From Prolixibacteraceae bacterium UBA5740 (GTDB taxonomy: Bacteria; Bacteroidota; Bacteroidia; Bacteroidales; Prolixibacteraceae), in contig DIFU01000050.1 in the NCBI GenBank assembly GCA_002419285.1, positions 36,349 through 89,666 on the forward strand: 53,318 nucleotides of DNA, given 5' to 3'. Below the pieces are notes generated by a model. That model was not told the DNA's origin. It saw only the letters and a list, made by a program, of their open reading frames with translations, and did no database searches. This document shows positions 26,305 through 36,087 of the stretch, piece after piece. Position numbers and translations under genes: made by a program. Numbering within the stretch: the first letter of the stretch is position 1; each line of letters opens with the position of its first letter.

Positions 26305-27372
26305 TTATAAAACTTTAATTTCAAACATTTTAGGCCATAATTTTCCAGTTACAAACAGATGACCTGTTTTTGGGTGTATGGCAATTCCATTAAGAACGTC
26401 AATTCTTTCTGCCTGACTGCGGTGCATTATACTCAGAATTCCTTCCAGATCAAGTATTCCTGTAACTTTTCCCGTTTCAGCATCGATTCTGATTATTTGG
26501 TTGGTTGTCCATACATTTGCCCAAATATTTCCCTTGCTATATTCCAATTCATTAAGATACATCCATACACGTTGATTATCAGCGACCTGAATTTGACGTA
26601 CCACAGAATAATCAATTGGATTCAACCAAATAAGCGACGACGTACCATTGCTCATGATAAGTTCTTTTCCATCATTTGTCAAACCCCAACCTTCTTTTGA
26701 ATCAAACCTGAAGCTGTCAATGACTGCAAAATCAGACAAGTTATATGAAAACCCCAGCTGGGATTTATAGGTTAGCTGATAAATTTTGTCATTGAGTATT
26801 GTGATGCCTTCTCCAAAATATTTATCTGCAAGTGGTTTTGAAAGGAGAATTCTGCCACTGGCAGGATCTTTTTTATAAATGGCTGATTTTCCATGTTCTC
26901 CGGTTCCTTCGTATAAAAATCCATTCCAAAATTCAAGACCCTGGGTGAAATGCTGGGTAGAATGTGGATGTTCTGCAATAATCTCGTAAGTAAGTTTTTC
27001 AGGAGGCGTATTACTTAAAACTTCAAAATTAAAAACGCGGGTATTTGAATTTTCATCGCTTTTAACGGCAACGGCACGCAGTGTATTTTGTCCTAGCTGG
27101 CTTATGGAATCGATTGTGAATGTAAAACTGGTTTCCCTTGAAGAGATCAGTTTTGTATTATTCAGGTAAAGGGTAATGTTTTCCAATTCGCCATCATGAA
27201 TTTTGGTATTGACCGTCACATCAATTTTATCATTGAGATAATATTTTTGTTTGTTGGGCGACAGGGTAATGGTACTCACTGGTTTGCGAGAGCGCTTAGG
27301 ATTGCTGGTACAACACTGAAATGTTGTAAATACCAATATTGTCAGTATAATCGGAATAAGCCAGTTTTTCAT
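26305..27372 (-). CDS. Glutaminyl-peptide cyclotransferase, lipoprotein
   Basis: Converts N-terminal glutamine of exported peptides or proteins to pyroglutamate. It is 355 residues. A hydrophobic signal ends in a Cys pair (VFTTFQCC), suggesting lipid anchoring, though the lipobox is not canonical. Residues about 30-120 look like an Ig-type beta domain. The cyclotransferase beta-propeller starts near 128, with HPHSTQHFTQGLEFWNGFLY, GEGITILNDKIYQLTYK, and the end IDVLNGIAIHPKTGHLFVTG. The gene converges with ruvB seven bases away. Confidence 0.88.
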   Translation of the reverse strand: MKNWLIPIILTILVFTTFQCCTSNPKRSRKPVSTITLSPNKQKYYLNDKIDVTVNTKIHDGELENITLYLNNTKLISSRETSFTFTIDSISQLGQNTLRAVAVKSDENSNTRVFNFEVLSNTPPEKLTYEIIAEHPHSTQHFTQGLEFWNGFLYEGTGEHGKSAIYKKDPASGRILLSKPLADKYFGEGITILNDKIYQLTYKSQLGFSYNLSDFAVIDSFRFDSKEGWGLTNDGKELIMSNGTSSLIWLNPIDYSVVRQIQVADNQRVWMYLNELEYSKGNIWANVWTTNQIIRIDAETGKVTGILDLEGILSIMHRSQAERIDVLNGIAIHPKTGHLFVTGKLWPKMFEIKVL

Positions 27373-27448
27373 ATTCTGATGATTATTTTCTAGTCAAACT
27401 TGAATAGTTGTGACAAAGATAGTAATCCGGCATTTCAGAATTCAAATT

Positions 27449-27482
27449 TTTGGTACGCATGAATTTTTGAATTCTATCTTTG
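27449..27482 (+). promoter_or_regulatory. Promoter of the flippase gene
   Basis: TTTG (27449-27452), 22 bases, then TATCTTTG (27475-27482), matching the Bacteroidota -33/-7 pattern with spacing a little long. It ends 17 bases before TTG 27500, so the reading frame upstream of that codon is not part of the protein. Confidence 0.5.
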
Positions 27483-27499
27483 TTTTAAAATTTACTGAA

Positions 27500-28990
27500 T
27501 TGAACCCTTTTCGAAAACTTATCGGTGATACTGCAATTTATGGTGTCAGCAGCATTGTAGGCCGGTTCCTGAATTGGTGGCTGGTTCCCTATTATACTGA
27601 TCTATTTCTGCCTGAGGAGTATGGAGTTGTTACCAACCTTTATGCCTATGTTGCATTTCTGTTGGTTATTCTGACTTATGGAATGGAGACGGGATATTTC
27701 CGGTTTGCATCCCGCAGTAAGGATCCTGACAAAGTTTATTCAACGTCGCAGGTCTCCCTGTTTGTGACCACCATTTTGTTTTTGTTTATTGCAATCGTTT
27801 TTCGAAACCAGATTGCTATCCTTATAGGGTATCCTGATTTTCCTGAGTATATATGGCTGCTGGCCACCATTGTGGCCATAGATGCTTTTACTTCCATACC
27901 ATTTGCCAGACTCCGACTAGATAACCGTCCACTCAAATTTGCCTTTATCAAGATGGTTAATATAGGGCTGAACATTGGTTTTAACCTGTTCTTTCTATCT
28001 CTGTGTCCCTGGATTTTGCGACATTACCCCGAAAATCCTGTCAGGTACATTTACTCCCCGGAAATTGGGGTTGGATATGTCTTTATAGCTAATTTATTAG
28101 CTTCATTTTCCACCTTGGTTTTACTTCGTAACGAGATACTCCAAATGCGATTTAGCATTGACAAGGAGCTCCTGAAAACAATGCTCAGGTATTCTTTTCC
28201 AATTCTGGTTATCGGAGTGGCAGGTATGGTCAACCAGAACATTGATAAGATCTTAATACCTTTCCTCGTACCCGAAAGTCAAAATCCAATGTTTCAGGTC
28301 GGAATTTACGGTGCTAACTACAAGCTGGCCGTGTTGATGAATATGTTTATCCAGGCATTCCGGTATGCTTTCGAACCTTTTTTCTTTTCAAGGAGTTCGG
28401 ATGATGATTCTCAGGATCCACAATTGTACGCAACAATCATGAAGTATTTTTTAATATTCGGTATGCTCATTTTTCTTGGAATGACACTTTATATCGACTT
28501 GATAAAGGTTGTTGCCATTGATGTTCGTTACCACGAAGGACTGAAAATTGTACCCATCATACTTATTGCCAATTTATTCTTTGGGATCTTTTTCAGCTTG
28601 TCAATTTGGTTCAAGCTGAAGGATATGACCCGATATGGTTCTTACATTGCCCTGATTGGTGCAGCAATAACCCTGGTCTTGAACATTGTCTTGATACCCA
28701 GGATGGGTTATCTGGGTTCAGCAATTGCTGTGCTGGTCTGTTTCATGGTTATGATGGTGATAACCTATCTGTGGGGACAGAAGTATTACTTTATACCCTA
28801 CGATTTGAAACGTATGGCCATCTATTTTTTCTCAGGCTTGATTTTATATTTCATATCGTTCTTATTCAATGATTTTTCTCTATTGATAAAAATGTTGCTT
28901 AATACAGGTTTGTTCATCACCTTTTTGATGATTATGTTTAGGCTTGAAAAGCAGGAAATATTTCAAATCTTAAAGAGGAATAAAGGATAA
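27500..28990 (+). CDS. Wzx-type oligosaccharide flippase / polysaccharide biosynthesis protein
   Basis: An inner-membrane protein of the MATE/PST superfamily that flips lipid-linked sugars, with about 12-14 hydrophobic helices over 496 residues. The N-terminus NPFRKLIGDTAIYGVSSIVG and the following RFLNWWLVPYYT are typical. I start it at TTG 27500. A frame from GTG 27410 adds 30 residues, but that stretch overlaps the promoter. No glycosyltransferases are adjacent, so it is an isolated flippase, as often seen in Bacteroidota. Confidence 0.85.
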   Translation: MNPFRKLIGDTAIYGVSSIVGRFLNWWLVPYYTDLFLPEEYGVVTNLYAYVAFLLVILTYGMETGYFRFASRSKDPDKVYSTSQVSLFVTTILFLFIAIVFRNQIAILIGYPDFPEYIWLLATIVAIDAFTSIPFARLRLDNRPLKFAFIKMVNIGLNIGFNLFFLSLCPWILRHYPENPVRYIYSPEIGVGYVFIANLLASFSTLVLLRNEILQMRFSIDKELLKTMLRYSFPILVIGVAGMVNQNIDKILIPFLVPESQNPMFQVGIYGANYKLAVLMNMFIQAFRYAFEPFFFSRSSDDDSQDPQLYATIMKYFLIFGMLIFLGMTLYIDLIKVVAIDVRYHEGLKIVPIILIANLFFGIFFSLSIWFKLKDMTRYGSYIALIGAAITLVLNIVLIPRMGYLGSAIAVLVCFMVMMVITYLWGQKYYFIPYDLKRMAIYFFSGLILYFISFLFNDFSLLIKMLLNTGLFITFLMIMFRLEKQEIFQILKRNKG

Positions 28991-29083
28991 AGAACTAAAA
29001 AGTATTAATTTTGTGTATTTTAGGGCAGATAACCAATGCCGGAATGCAGATGATTGAACAGAAATTTTTTGCAGATTTTATCA

Positions 29084-29527
29084 ATGAATAAACTTGTTAT
29101 TGCATTGGCCAGTGACCATGCAGGATTTGCCAGAAAACAGGCGATCATCCACTACTTTGAGGAGAATGGGATTGCCTATCACGATTTTGGATGTTATACC
29201 GACGAAAGCTGTGATTATCCCGATTTTGCCCATTCTATAGCCAAAGCAATAAGCGATGGGGAATTTTCAATTGGAATAACCTTTTGCGGTAGTGGTCAGG
29301 GGATTAGCATTACGGCCAATAAGCACCAGAAAATCAGGTCTGCTATATGCTGGAATCCCGAAATAGCCAGGCTTGCCCGGGAGCACAATGATGCCAATAT
29401 CTGTGCAATCCCAGGTCGTTTTGTGAGCGATGATGAAGCCATTGCCATTGTGGAGGCCTATCTCAATGCAACTTTTGAGGGAGGCAGACATCAAAGAAGA
29501 ATTGAAAAAATTCCGGTTAAGGAATAG
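29084..29527 (+). CDS. rpiB: Ribose-5-phosphate isomerase B
   Basis: Interconverts ribose 5-phosphate and ribulose 5-phosphate in the pentose-phosphate pathway. From ATG 29084 it is 147 residues, beginning MNKLVIALASDHAGF. The catalytic-type cysteine C68 in TFCGSGQGISI and the HNDAN motif at 102-106 are present. A start at 29054 would add ten residues without family support. It is followed by lutB after 23 bases. RpiB relatives include sugar-phosphate isomerases of the LacA/RpiB fold, but the length and motifs suit RpiB. Confidence 0.93.
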   Translation: MNKLVIALASDHAGFARKQAIIHYFEENGIAYHDFGCYTDESCDYPDFAHSIAKAISDGEFSIGITFCGSGQGISITANKHQKIRSAICWNPEIARLAREHNDANICAIPGRFVSDDEAIAIVEAYLNATFEGGRHQRRIEKIPVKE

Positions 29528-29550
29528 AAAAAAGTGTTTTCAGCGGAAGG

Positions 29551-30921
29551 ATGGGAAACAGGAGAACAAAATTCATTAAGGATTCAGTGATTGCCTATGA
29601 TAACAGGCATCATTCCACCCTGTATTTCAACATTTCGAAGTATAATGAATCGGTACAAACAGGAAAGTCCCGATACGACAAGTTTGCTGAGGCCCGTCAG
29701 TATGCTTCTGATATCAAGAATCATGTAATCTCGGCATTGCCTGAGTATCTTGAACAGTTTGAGGAAAATATCAAGGCCCGGGGCGCTGAGGTTCTTTGGG
29801 CCAGGGATAGTTCCGAAGCCCTGGGCCATATTGAAAAGGTGCTGCTGGAAAACAGTGCACACCTCGTGGTAAAAAGCAAATCCATGATTTCGGAGGAGAT
29901 TCGGTTCAATGAACATTGCCAGAAACTCGGCATTGAGGCTCTTGAAACCGATCTGGGTGAATTCATTGTACAAACTGACGGTCAGAAACCATATCATATT
30001 CTGACACCTGCCATGCATAAATCAAAAGAGGACGTGGCTGATTTGTTCCATCGAAAATTCGGTACTCCTGCTGATTCCTCTCCTGCTGATATCGCGGCAT
30101 ACGTCAGAAACTTCCTACGCGAAAAATTCATCCATGCTGATGTGGGAGTTACCGGAGCTAATTTCCTGGTTGCCGATACCGGATCCATTTGTCTCACCGA
30201 GAATGAAGGCAACGGACTGATGACCATCTCCTTTCCGCGAATTCACATTGTTCTTGCCGGAATAGAAAGAGTAATTCCATCCATTCGGCATATTCCGTTT
30301 TTCTGGCAATGGCTGGGAGTTCATGGCACGGGCCAGAATATTTCGGCTTATAATACACTTATCAGCGGTCCACGGCAACCTGGCGAAATCGACGGTCCTG
30401 AAAAAATGGTTGTGATACTTCTGGATAACGGACGCAGCGAGGTTTATAATGATCCGGATGTACGGGAGGCTTTGAAATGCATACGATGTGGAGCATGCCT
30501 GAATGCATGTCCGGTTTATCAGCATATAGGAGGGTATACCTATGGTTCGACTTATACCGGTCCGATAGGATCTGTTTTAACGCCCTTTTTAAGCGGTTTT
30601 AAGGAGTTTGGGCACCTGAGTGAGGCTAGCACCCTTTGTGGACGATGCAGTGATGTATGCCCTGTTAAAATTCCCCTGCATGACCTTTTGCTGCTTAACC
30701 GGCAGCGAAATGTTGCACAACATGGTTCAGGATTGCTTTGGAGGGCTGGTATGAAAGCTTTTGTTTTTACCTTTGGAAAACGTGAGAGAGTTGATCTTTT
30801 CAATGGAAAGTTCAAAAGAAGATTGGCCCGAATCGCAGGTAATCCGCTTGGCAAAGGGAAACACACACCCCGGTTTGCAGACCGTTCTTTTAGTAGAAAT
30901 TGGAAATTACAAAATCTATAA
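29551..30921 (+). CDS. lutB: LutB/LldF-type iron-sulfur protein
   Basis: A 456-residue protein of the lactate-utilisation LutB family, which carries electrons during L-lactate oxidation. The N-terminal part is a LUD domain (about 60-290), with VGVTGANFLVADTGSICLTE. Two ferredoxin-type cluster motifs follow: C310, C313, C316, C320 and C363, C366, C370. LutA and LutC, normally in one operon, are missing on both sides. The next gene, two bases on, is an Rrf2 regulator that may sense its redox state. The TLCGRC motif continues into VCPVKI, as in the family. Confidence 0.88.
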   Translation: MGNRRTKFIKDSVIAYDNRHHSTLYFNISKYNESVQTGKSRYDKFAEARQYASDIKNHVISALPEYLEQFEENIKARGAEVLWARDSSEALGHIEKVLLENSAHLVVKSKSMISEEIRFNEHCQKLGIEALETDLGEFIVQTDGQKPYHILTPAMHKSKEDVADLFHRKFGTPADSSPADIAAYVRNFLREKFIHADVGVTGANFLVADTGSICLTENEGNGLMTISFPRIHIVLAGIERVIPSIRHIPFFWQWLGVHGTGQNISAYNTLISGPRQPGEIDGPEKMVVILLDNGRSEVYNDPDVREALKCIRCGACLNACPVYQHIGGYTYGSTYTGPIGSVLTPFLSGFKEFGHLSEASTLCGRCSDVCPVKIPLHDLLLLNRQRNVAQHGSGLLWRAGMKAFVFTFGKRERVDLFNGKFKRRLARIAGNPLGKGKHTPRFADRSFSRNWKLQNL

Positions 30922-30923
30922 TT

Positions 30924-31370
30924 ATGTTGTCAAATACTTGTAAATATGCTTTGAGGGCCCTGATCTACCTTTCGAAATATTCAGAGGAGGATCATCGAAT
31001 CGGTATTAAAAAGATCTCTGAAGACCTCAAAATTTCTTCACCATTTCTTGGTAAAATTTTACAAAATCTGGTCAAGCAGAAATTGCTGGTGTCAACAAAA
31101 GGACCCAATGGAGGTTTTAGCCTTGGTAAAAAACCGGAGGATATCAGCCTGTGGGATATCGTTGTGAATGTTGACGGACTTGATTATTTTACCAACTGCC
31201 TGATCGGCCTTCATCCCTGTAATTCCACCCACGATCCCAGTAAGCCTTACTGCCCTGTGCATTTCAAGTATGAAGAACTCAGGCACCAAACATCTGCGTT
31301 CTATAAGAATACCAGTCTGCATAATGTATCTGAAGACATTGAGAAATTCGAAGATCTGGTAAGATTATAA
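30924..31370 (+). CDS. Rrf2-family transcriptional regulator
   Basis: A 149-residue winged-helix regulator. From ATG 30924 it begins MLSNTCKYALRALIYLSKY, the Rrf2 N-terminus; an in-frame start at 30900 adds eight residues. The recognition segment ISEDLKISSPFLGKILQNLV and the wing TKGPNGGFSLGK are typical. Three cysteines in the C-terminal part (CLIGLHPC, then C ten residues later) are placed as in cluster-binding Rrf2 proteins such as IscR and NsrR, so it may carry an iron-sulfur cluster. It lies two bases after lutB, with hemW following 17 bases later. Confidence 0.9.
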   Translation: MLSNTCKYALRALIYLSKYSEEDHRIGIKKISEDLKISSPFLGKILQNLVKQKLLVSTKGPNGGFSLGKKPEDISLWDIVVNVDGLDYFTNCLIGLHPCNSTHDPSKPYCPVHFKYEELRHQTSAFYKNTSLHNVSEDIEKFEDLVRL

Positions 31371-31387
31371 CCGATTGTTATCAGGCT

Positions 31388-32521
31388 ATGGGAGGAATTT
31401 ATATCCATGTTCCCTTTTGCCGTAAGAAGTGTTTTTACTGCGATTTCTACAAAACTACGGCGGTTTCACAAAAGCCGCTGTTTTTGCAGTCGTTGCACCG
31501 TGAAATTGATCTGCAGTGTGAATATCTTCAGAACGAACCAGTTGATACGGTTTATTTTGGAGGAGGTACCCCGTCTGTTTTATTACCCTCTGAAATATCT
31601 GAAATACTTGAGCATCTGGGGCGCTGCCATGCATTTTCCAATCAGGCTGAAGTCACGGTTGAAGCCAATCCGGATGACCTTTCACTTACCTATCTGAAAG
31701 AACTGAAAATGGTTGGTGCCAACCGTCTCAGTATCGGTATCCAGTCATTTCATCCCGAAGACCTCAAACGAATGAACCGGAGGCATACCCGCGATCAGGC
31801 TGTCGCTTCAGTGGCAAATGCCCTTGACGCAGGATTCGGTGACATCAGTATTGACTTGATTTATGGACTGCCAGAGCTTTCAATGAGCCGCTGGGAAGAG
31901 AATCTTCGCCAGGCAATGGAGCTTCCGGCTACCCACCTTTCTGCTTATCATTTGACCTATCACGAAGGAACCATGTTCTATCACTGGCTGAAGAAGGGCC
32001 AGTTGAAAGAGATTCCCGAAGATGACAGTATAGCCCAGTTTGAAATGCTGATGGACATGTCGGCTGCTGCTGGTTATGAACATTACGAGATCTCAAACTT
32101 TGCCCGAAATCAAGCTTATTCAAAGCATAATTCGGCTTACTGGAAGGGCAAGAAGTATCTCGGATTGGGGCCATCGGCACATAGTTATGATGGGGTCTCC
32201 CGACAGTGGAATATCGCTGACTTATACCATTACCTGAAATCGCTCCAACAAGGAGAACTCAACTTTGAAAGGGAAATTCTTTCAGATACAGATCGATTGA
32301 ACGACTTCCTGATTACAAGAATCCGAACCAAATGGGGCTTGGATCTTAGGGAGATTCAAACATACTTCAGTCAGAAAGCTCGCTTGAAGCTTGAAAATTC
32401 AGCAAAAAAGTACCTGATATCAGGTCATCTTAAAATGGATGGAGATATTATATACCTTACCCGCCAGGGAATCATGGTGTCTGATGAAATCATGCTGGCT
32501 CTTCTGGCCGAAGAGTCTTAA
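31388..32521 (+). CDS. hemW: Radical-SAM heme chaperone HemW
   Basis: A protein of the HemN-like family, now considered a heme chaperone rather than a coproporphyrinogen oxidase. It is 377 residues. The radical-SAM cluster is bound by C11, C15 and C18 (HVPFCRKKCFYCDFY), followed by YFGGGTPSVL and the SIGIQSFHPEDLKRMNRRH segment. The C-terminal domain includes HNSAYWKGKKYLGLGPSAHS. It is the last of the lutB-rrf2-hemW run. Its stop codon overlaps the stop of the convergent amidohydrolase gene. Confidence 0.93.
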   Translation: MGGIYIHVPFCRKKCFYCDFYKTTAVSQKPLFLQSLHREIDLQCEYLQNEPVDTVYFGGGTPSVLLPSEISEILEHLGRCHAFSNQAEVTVEANPDDLSLTYLKELKMVGANRLSIGIQSFHPEDLKRMNRRHTRDQAVASVANALDAGFGDISIDLIYGLPELSMSRWEENLRQAMELPATHLSAYHLTYHEGTMFYHWLKKGQLKEIPEDDSIAQFEMLMDMSAAAGYEHYEISNFARNQAYSKHNSAYWKGKKYLGLGPSAHSYDGVSRQWNIADLYHYLKSLQQGELNFEREILSDTDRLNDFLITRIRTKWGLDLREIQTYFSQKARLKLENSAKKYLISGHLKMDGDIIYLTRQGIMVSDEIMLALLAEES

Positions 32522-34152
32522 TACACTCTTTCCCCGGCCACCCAGGTTGATTCAATTTTTGCTTTCAGTAATTCATTAGGTGAAGCGGTCATCAGGTCGG
32601 TATCAAGAACCACAAAATCAGCCCATTTCCCATTCTCCAGACTGCCTTTCAGGTTTTCTTCAAAGGAGGCTTTTGCGGCCCATATGGTCATTGAGCGCAA
32701 GGCTTGCTCTCTGTCCAGGGAATTCTCCATTTGAAATCCTCCAGCGGGGGTGCCATCATGGTGTGTCCTGAACACGGATGAATAAAAGGTATAAATCGGA
32801 TGGATTTCTTCCACAGGGAAGTCAGTTCCATTAGGCAACCATCCCAATTGGTCCATTAGCTTGCGGTAGGCATAGGCACCTTTGATCCTGTCTTTCCCCA
32901 CCCTTTCATCGGCCCAGTCCATGTCGCTGGTGGCATGGGTTGCCTGTATGGATGGCACAATCGAAAATTCAGCAAATAAGCCGAAATCATCAGGATGGAC
33001 GATTTGAGCATGTTCAATTCTCCACCTTCTGTCATTTTCACCCTTCAGATACTTTCCGTAGGTATTCAATATCATGCGATTGGCACTGTCGCCAATACAA
33101 TGGGTGGCAACCTGATAGTTATTCTCAAAAGCCAGAGAACAGATCATCTCATAAAACTCAGTCGGTGACATCCTTAAACCTGAATTGCCGGGATCATCAG
33201 AATAGGGCTCAAGCATCAGCGCTCCGCGGGAACCCAAAGCCCCGTCGGCATAAATTTTTATTGTATTAACCATCATCCGTTCTGTCTGGTATGAACCTTT
33301 CTTCACAAAATGGTCGAAATTTTCTTCGGTAGGATCCAGCATTACGTTGATCCTCATCTTTAAATCTCCCTTTTTCTGGAGGCTGTCAATTAATAACACT
33401 ACCTCTTTTGATAAACCGCAATCAGTAACTGAGGTAAGGCCAGCTGAAAAACAATTTTGTTGTGCTGCCTGAAGGGCTTTTGCCTGCTGTTCCTCATTTG
33501 GTTTAGGAACAACTGATGAAACCAATCCTTCAGCATTGTCAATCAGAATTCCGGTGGGATGACCTTCTTTCAGTAAAATTTCCCCACCCTCGACGTGGGT
33601 TTCAGATGTGATACCGGCAAGCTCCAGGGCTTTTGAATTGCACCACGCTGCATGGCCGTCAATGCGGATCAGGTAAACAGCTACATCGGGAAACAGTTCA
33701 TCAAGTCTTGATTTATCGGGGAAGCTTTTTTCTGGCCAGTTATTCTGGTCCCAGCCTCTTCCCAAAATCCAGTCACCTCCAAATTGGGCATAATGTTGCT
33801 CCAGGATGTTGTAGATTTCTTCCTGACTTTTGGTGCCAGCCAAATTTGCACGCTGAATCAGATTGATCCCATAGCCATAGAAATGAGCATGGGCATCATT
33901 AAAACCGGGATATATGAACTTACCTGCCAGATCCTCCTTTAACGGAGCAGTAAATCGGGATGTGATTTCTTCGGAAGTGCCTGTAGCAATGACCTTTCCA
34001 TCTTTAATAGCCATACTTTCAGCGGTTGAAAAGGATTCATCCACTTTATAGATTCTGGCATTAAGTATAAGTAAGTCTGCCTTATCCGAAGTACACGATA
34101 TCAATGTATTCATAAGTATTATAAAAGCTGGTAATAAAGTCCTGGTTTTCAT
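32518..34152 (-). CDS. YtcJ-like amidohydrolase, lipoprotein
   Basis: A 544-residue metal-dependent amidohydrolase of the amidohydrolase-3 family, substrate unknown. From ATG 34152 the signal ends in the lipobox LISC, so it is probably lipid-anchored outside the cytoplasm. The metal-site HxH motif occurs in YPGFNDAHAHFYGYG at about residue 88. Further metal ligands are probably in DGALGSRGALM, VATHCIGDSANR and RIEHAQIVHP. The C-terminal GKWADFVVLDTDLM is the usual small domain. A start at 34167 would add five residues in front of the signal. Confidence 0.87.
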   Translation of the reverse strand: MKTRTLLPAFIILMNTLISCTSDKADLLILNARIYKVDESFSTAESMAIKDGKVIATGTSEEITSRFTAPLKEDLAGKFIYPGFNDAHAHFYGYGINLIQRANLAGTKSQEEIYNILEQHYAQFGGDWILGRGWDQNNWPEKSFPDKSRLDELFPDVAVYLIRIDGHAAWCNSKALELAGITSETHVEGGEILLKEGHPTGILIDNAEGLVSSVVPKPNEEQQAKALQAAQQNCFSAGLTSVTDCGLSKEVVLLIDSLQKKGDLKMRINVMLDPTEENFDHFVKKGSYQTERMMVNTIKIYADGALGSRGALMLEPYSDDPGNSGLRMSPTEFYEMICSLAFENNYQVATHCIGDSANRMILNTYGKYLKGENDRRWRIEHAQIVHPDDFGLFAEFSIVPSIQATHATSDMDWADERVGKDRIKGAYAYRKLMDQLGWLPNGTDFPVEEIHPIYTFYSSVFRTHHDGTPAGGFQMENSLDREQALRSMTIWAAKASFEENLKGSLENGKWADFVVLDTDLMTASPNELLKAKIESTWVAGERVY

Positions 34153-34301
34153 GAATGGTACTGGCATTGATGATATTACAAACTTAGAAAATTTGTTCTT
34201 CTGTCAATCTCTTTGCTGAGTCCTATATAAGACTTGCCCACTTTTTGAAAAATTCTGTGTTATATATTGTTTATCAATTAGATAGGATTGTCAGTAAAGG
34301 A

Positions 34302-35888
34302 TCAGAACAATAAGTTTAATGACTGTACCACCAATATGAGCAAGACCATTGCCACCGGATATACAGTGGCATAGGCAATGGAATGGGCATTTGTTTCGGT
34401 CATTGAGTCAGCTGCAGCCAGACCTGGCGTGCTGGTCATTCCCCCGGTTATGGCTCCGAATAGGGTAAGGAGGTTCATTTTAAAAACAAATTTTCCGACA
34501 TACAAGGCCAGAATCATCGGGATCAGGGTTATTACCGCTCCCCATACAAACAGCTCAATTCCATACTGTTGGAAAGTATTTACGATTTCTGCACCTGCGC
34601 TGGTACCGACAGAGGCAAGAAACAAAACCAACCCCAACTGCCGAAGAAGATTGTTAGCTGCACTGGACATAGTCCAGATCAACGGGCCGGTCTTTCCTAT
34701 CCGGCTGAGTACCAACGCCAGTAACAAGACACCGCCTGTCAGTCCAAAACTGAAGTCGATATTTGAGAAGGTGATATGAATCATCCCGACCAGTGCTCCA
34801 AGGATAATTCCAATAGCCACAGGAAGTAAGTCGGTGTCTGACAGTCGCTTGTCGTCATCGCCGAATATCCTTGCAACGATGGCCATATTGGCCTTGCTGG
34901 CTGCCACTATCAGCTTGTCGCCCATGAGCAGCTTTGAATTTGGTGTCGGTGAAATATCGATTCCTGCCCTTCGTATGCGGGTAATGGTTGCACCGTAGGT
35001 CGCCAATAGGTTGATCTGTCCCAGGGTTTTATTGACCACTTCTTTGTTGGTAACCAAAACTCCCCTGACATCATATTGCGGATCAAGTGGAATTTCTACA
35101 TCTGTTTCATTTCCGATCAGGAGATTGACTCTGTGTAAGGCATCCGGAGATCCCACTGCCTTAATGATGTCTCCTTTTAGCAGGATGGTATTGGGTGTCG
35201 GGGCAAAAGCGGTGTCATCACGCATGACCCTTGAAATGACTGCCTGGGTCATATGCCTGATTTTCAGTTCACCAATACTTTTACCGACAATGTTATCGTT
35301 TTCAACCACAAAATTTTTCTTTTCAATTTCAGGATAGTCCTTATATATTTCCCGGGTGTATTCCTGTTCCGCTTCCAAAACCTTTTTTCCCATTAGTTTT
35401 GGCATAAGCCTGACAAAAAGGATGACTCCAATAACACCAAAAGGATAGGCCACCCCATAGCCGATAGATGCCAGGGGAGAGTTGGTATAATCAATTGCAG
35501 CAGCTAATCCGGGAGTACTTGTTAAGGCACCGGTAAGCAAACCAATGGCAATGTTTTTATCGACTCCAAATGCGGTTATTACTATCAGGCTAACCAATCC
35601 GGCAGCAACAATCAGGATTGTAGCAAACAGGGCGAGAGCCCGGCCGTCTTTCCTGAAGGATTCAAAAAAGCCTGGACCTGCCTGCACTCCAATAGTGAAA
35701 ATGAACAGAACCAACCCGAGATTTTGGAAATCTTTGGGTATGATTACCCCGAAATGTCCGAAAAGAAGCGCTACGAATATTATTGCAGATACATCAAGAG
35801 AAAGCCCTCCAATTTTGATCCGCCCTGCTAAATATCCAAGGGCAATGATCACAAAAAGAGCAAAATAGCTGTTACTGAATATTTCCAT
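34302..35888 (-). CDS. YidE/AspT-family transporter with TrkA-C domains
   Basis: A 528-residue membrane protein made of two AspT/YidE duplication halves, each about five helices. Each half carries the repeated motif pattern (GLVLFIFTIGVQAGPGFF; LTSTPGLAAAIDYTN in the first half; GMTSTPGLAAADSMT in the second). Two TrkA-C (RCK_C) domains lie between them at about 200-370. The family includes the aspartate:alanine antiporter AspT and the uncharacterised E. coli YidE/YbjL. The substrate is unknown. It stands alone, with a -7 element TAACTTTG just upstream. Confidence 0.88.
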   Translation of the reverse strand: MEIFSNSYFALFVIIALGYLAGRIKIGGLSLDVSAIIFVALLFGHFGVIIPKDFQNLGLVLFIFTIGVQAGPGFFESFRKDGRALALFATILIVAAGLVSLIVITAFGVDKNIAIGLLTGALTSTPGLAAAIDYTNSPLASIGYGVAYPFGVIGVILFVRLMPKLMGKKVLEAEQEYTREIYKDYPEIEKKNFVVENDNIVGKSIGELKIRHMTQAVISRVMRDDTAFAPTPNTILLKGDIIKAVGSPDALHRVNLLIGNETDVEIPLDPQYDVRGVLVTNKEVVNKTLGQINLLATYGATITRIRRAGIDISPTPNSKLLMGDKLIVAASKANMAIVARIFGDDDKRLSDTDLLPVAIGIILGALVGMIHITFSNIDFSFGLTGGVLLLALVLSRIGKTGPLIWTMSSAANNLLRQLGLVLFLASVGTSAGAEIVNTFQQYGIELFVWGAVITLIPMILALYVGKFVFKMNLLTLFGAITGGMTSTPGLAAADSMTETNAHSIAYATVYPVAMVLLILVVQSLNLLF

Positions 35889-35904
35889 GGCAATAATTTT
35901 GGCG

Positions 35905-35912
35905 CAAAGTTA
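35905..35912 (-). promoter_or_regulatory. -7 element for the YidE-like transporter
   Basis: TAACTTTG on the minus strand, a full TAnnTTTG match, 16 bases upstream of the ATG at 35888. No -33 TTTG is evident. Confidence 0.4.
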
Positions 35913-35994
35913 TGCAAACAGAATAGATTTCAGTTTGATACGCTACTTTCAGGTCAAAAGTTTAACCCAAACAATCCATTGGTCAGAAAATGTT

Positions 35995-36038
35995 GAAAGC
36001 CTGCTCCAATTCACCAAAGGAAAAAGAAGCAGGCTTTC
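35995..36038. repeat. 11-bp perfect inverted repeat downstream of pepE
   Basis: GAAAGCCTGCT (35995-36005) and AGCAGGCTTTC (36028-36038) are perfect complements around a 22-base loop. It lies 50 bases beyond the pepE stop. A strong T-run is missing on both strands, so it may be a weak terminator or an RNA-stabilising 3' end. Confidence 0.55.
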
Positions 36039-36087
36039 GGAAAGTAAATCTTCAATAATCCGGACTATCTATCCGTAAGATCTGTGT

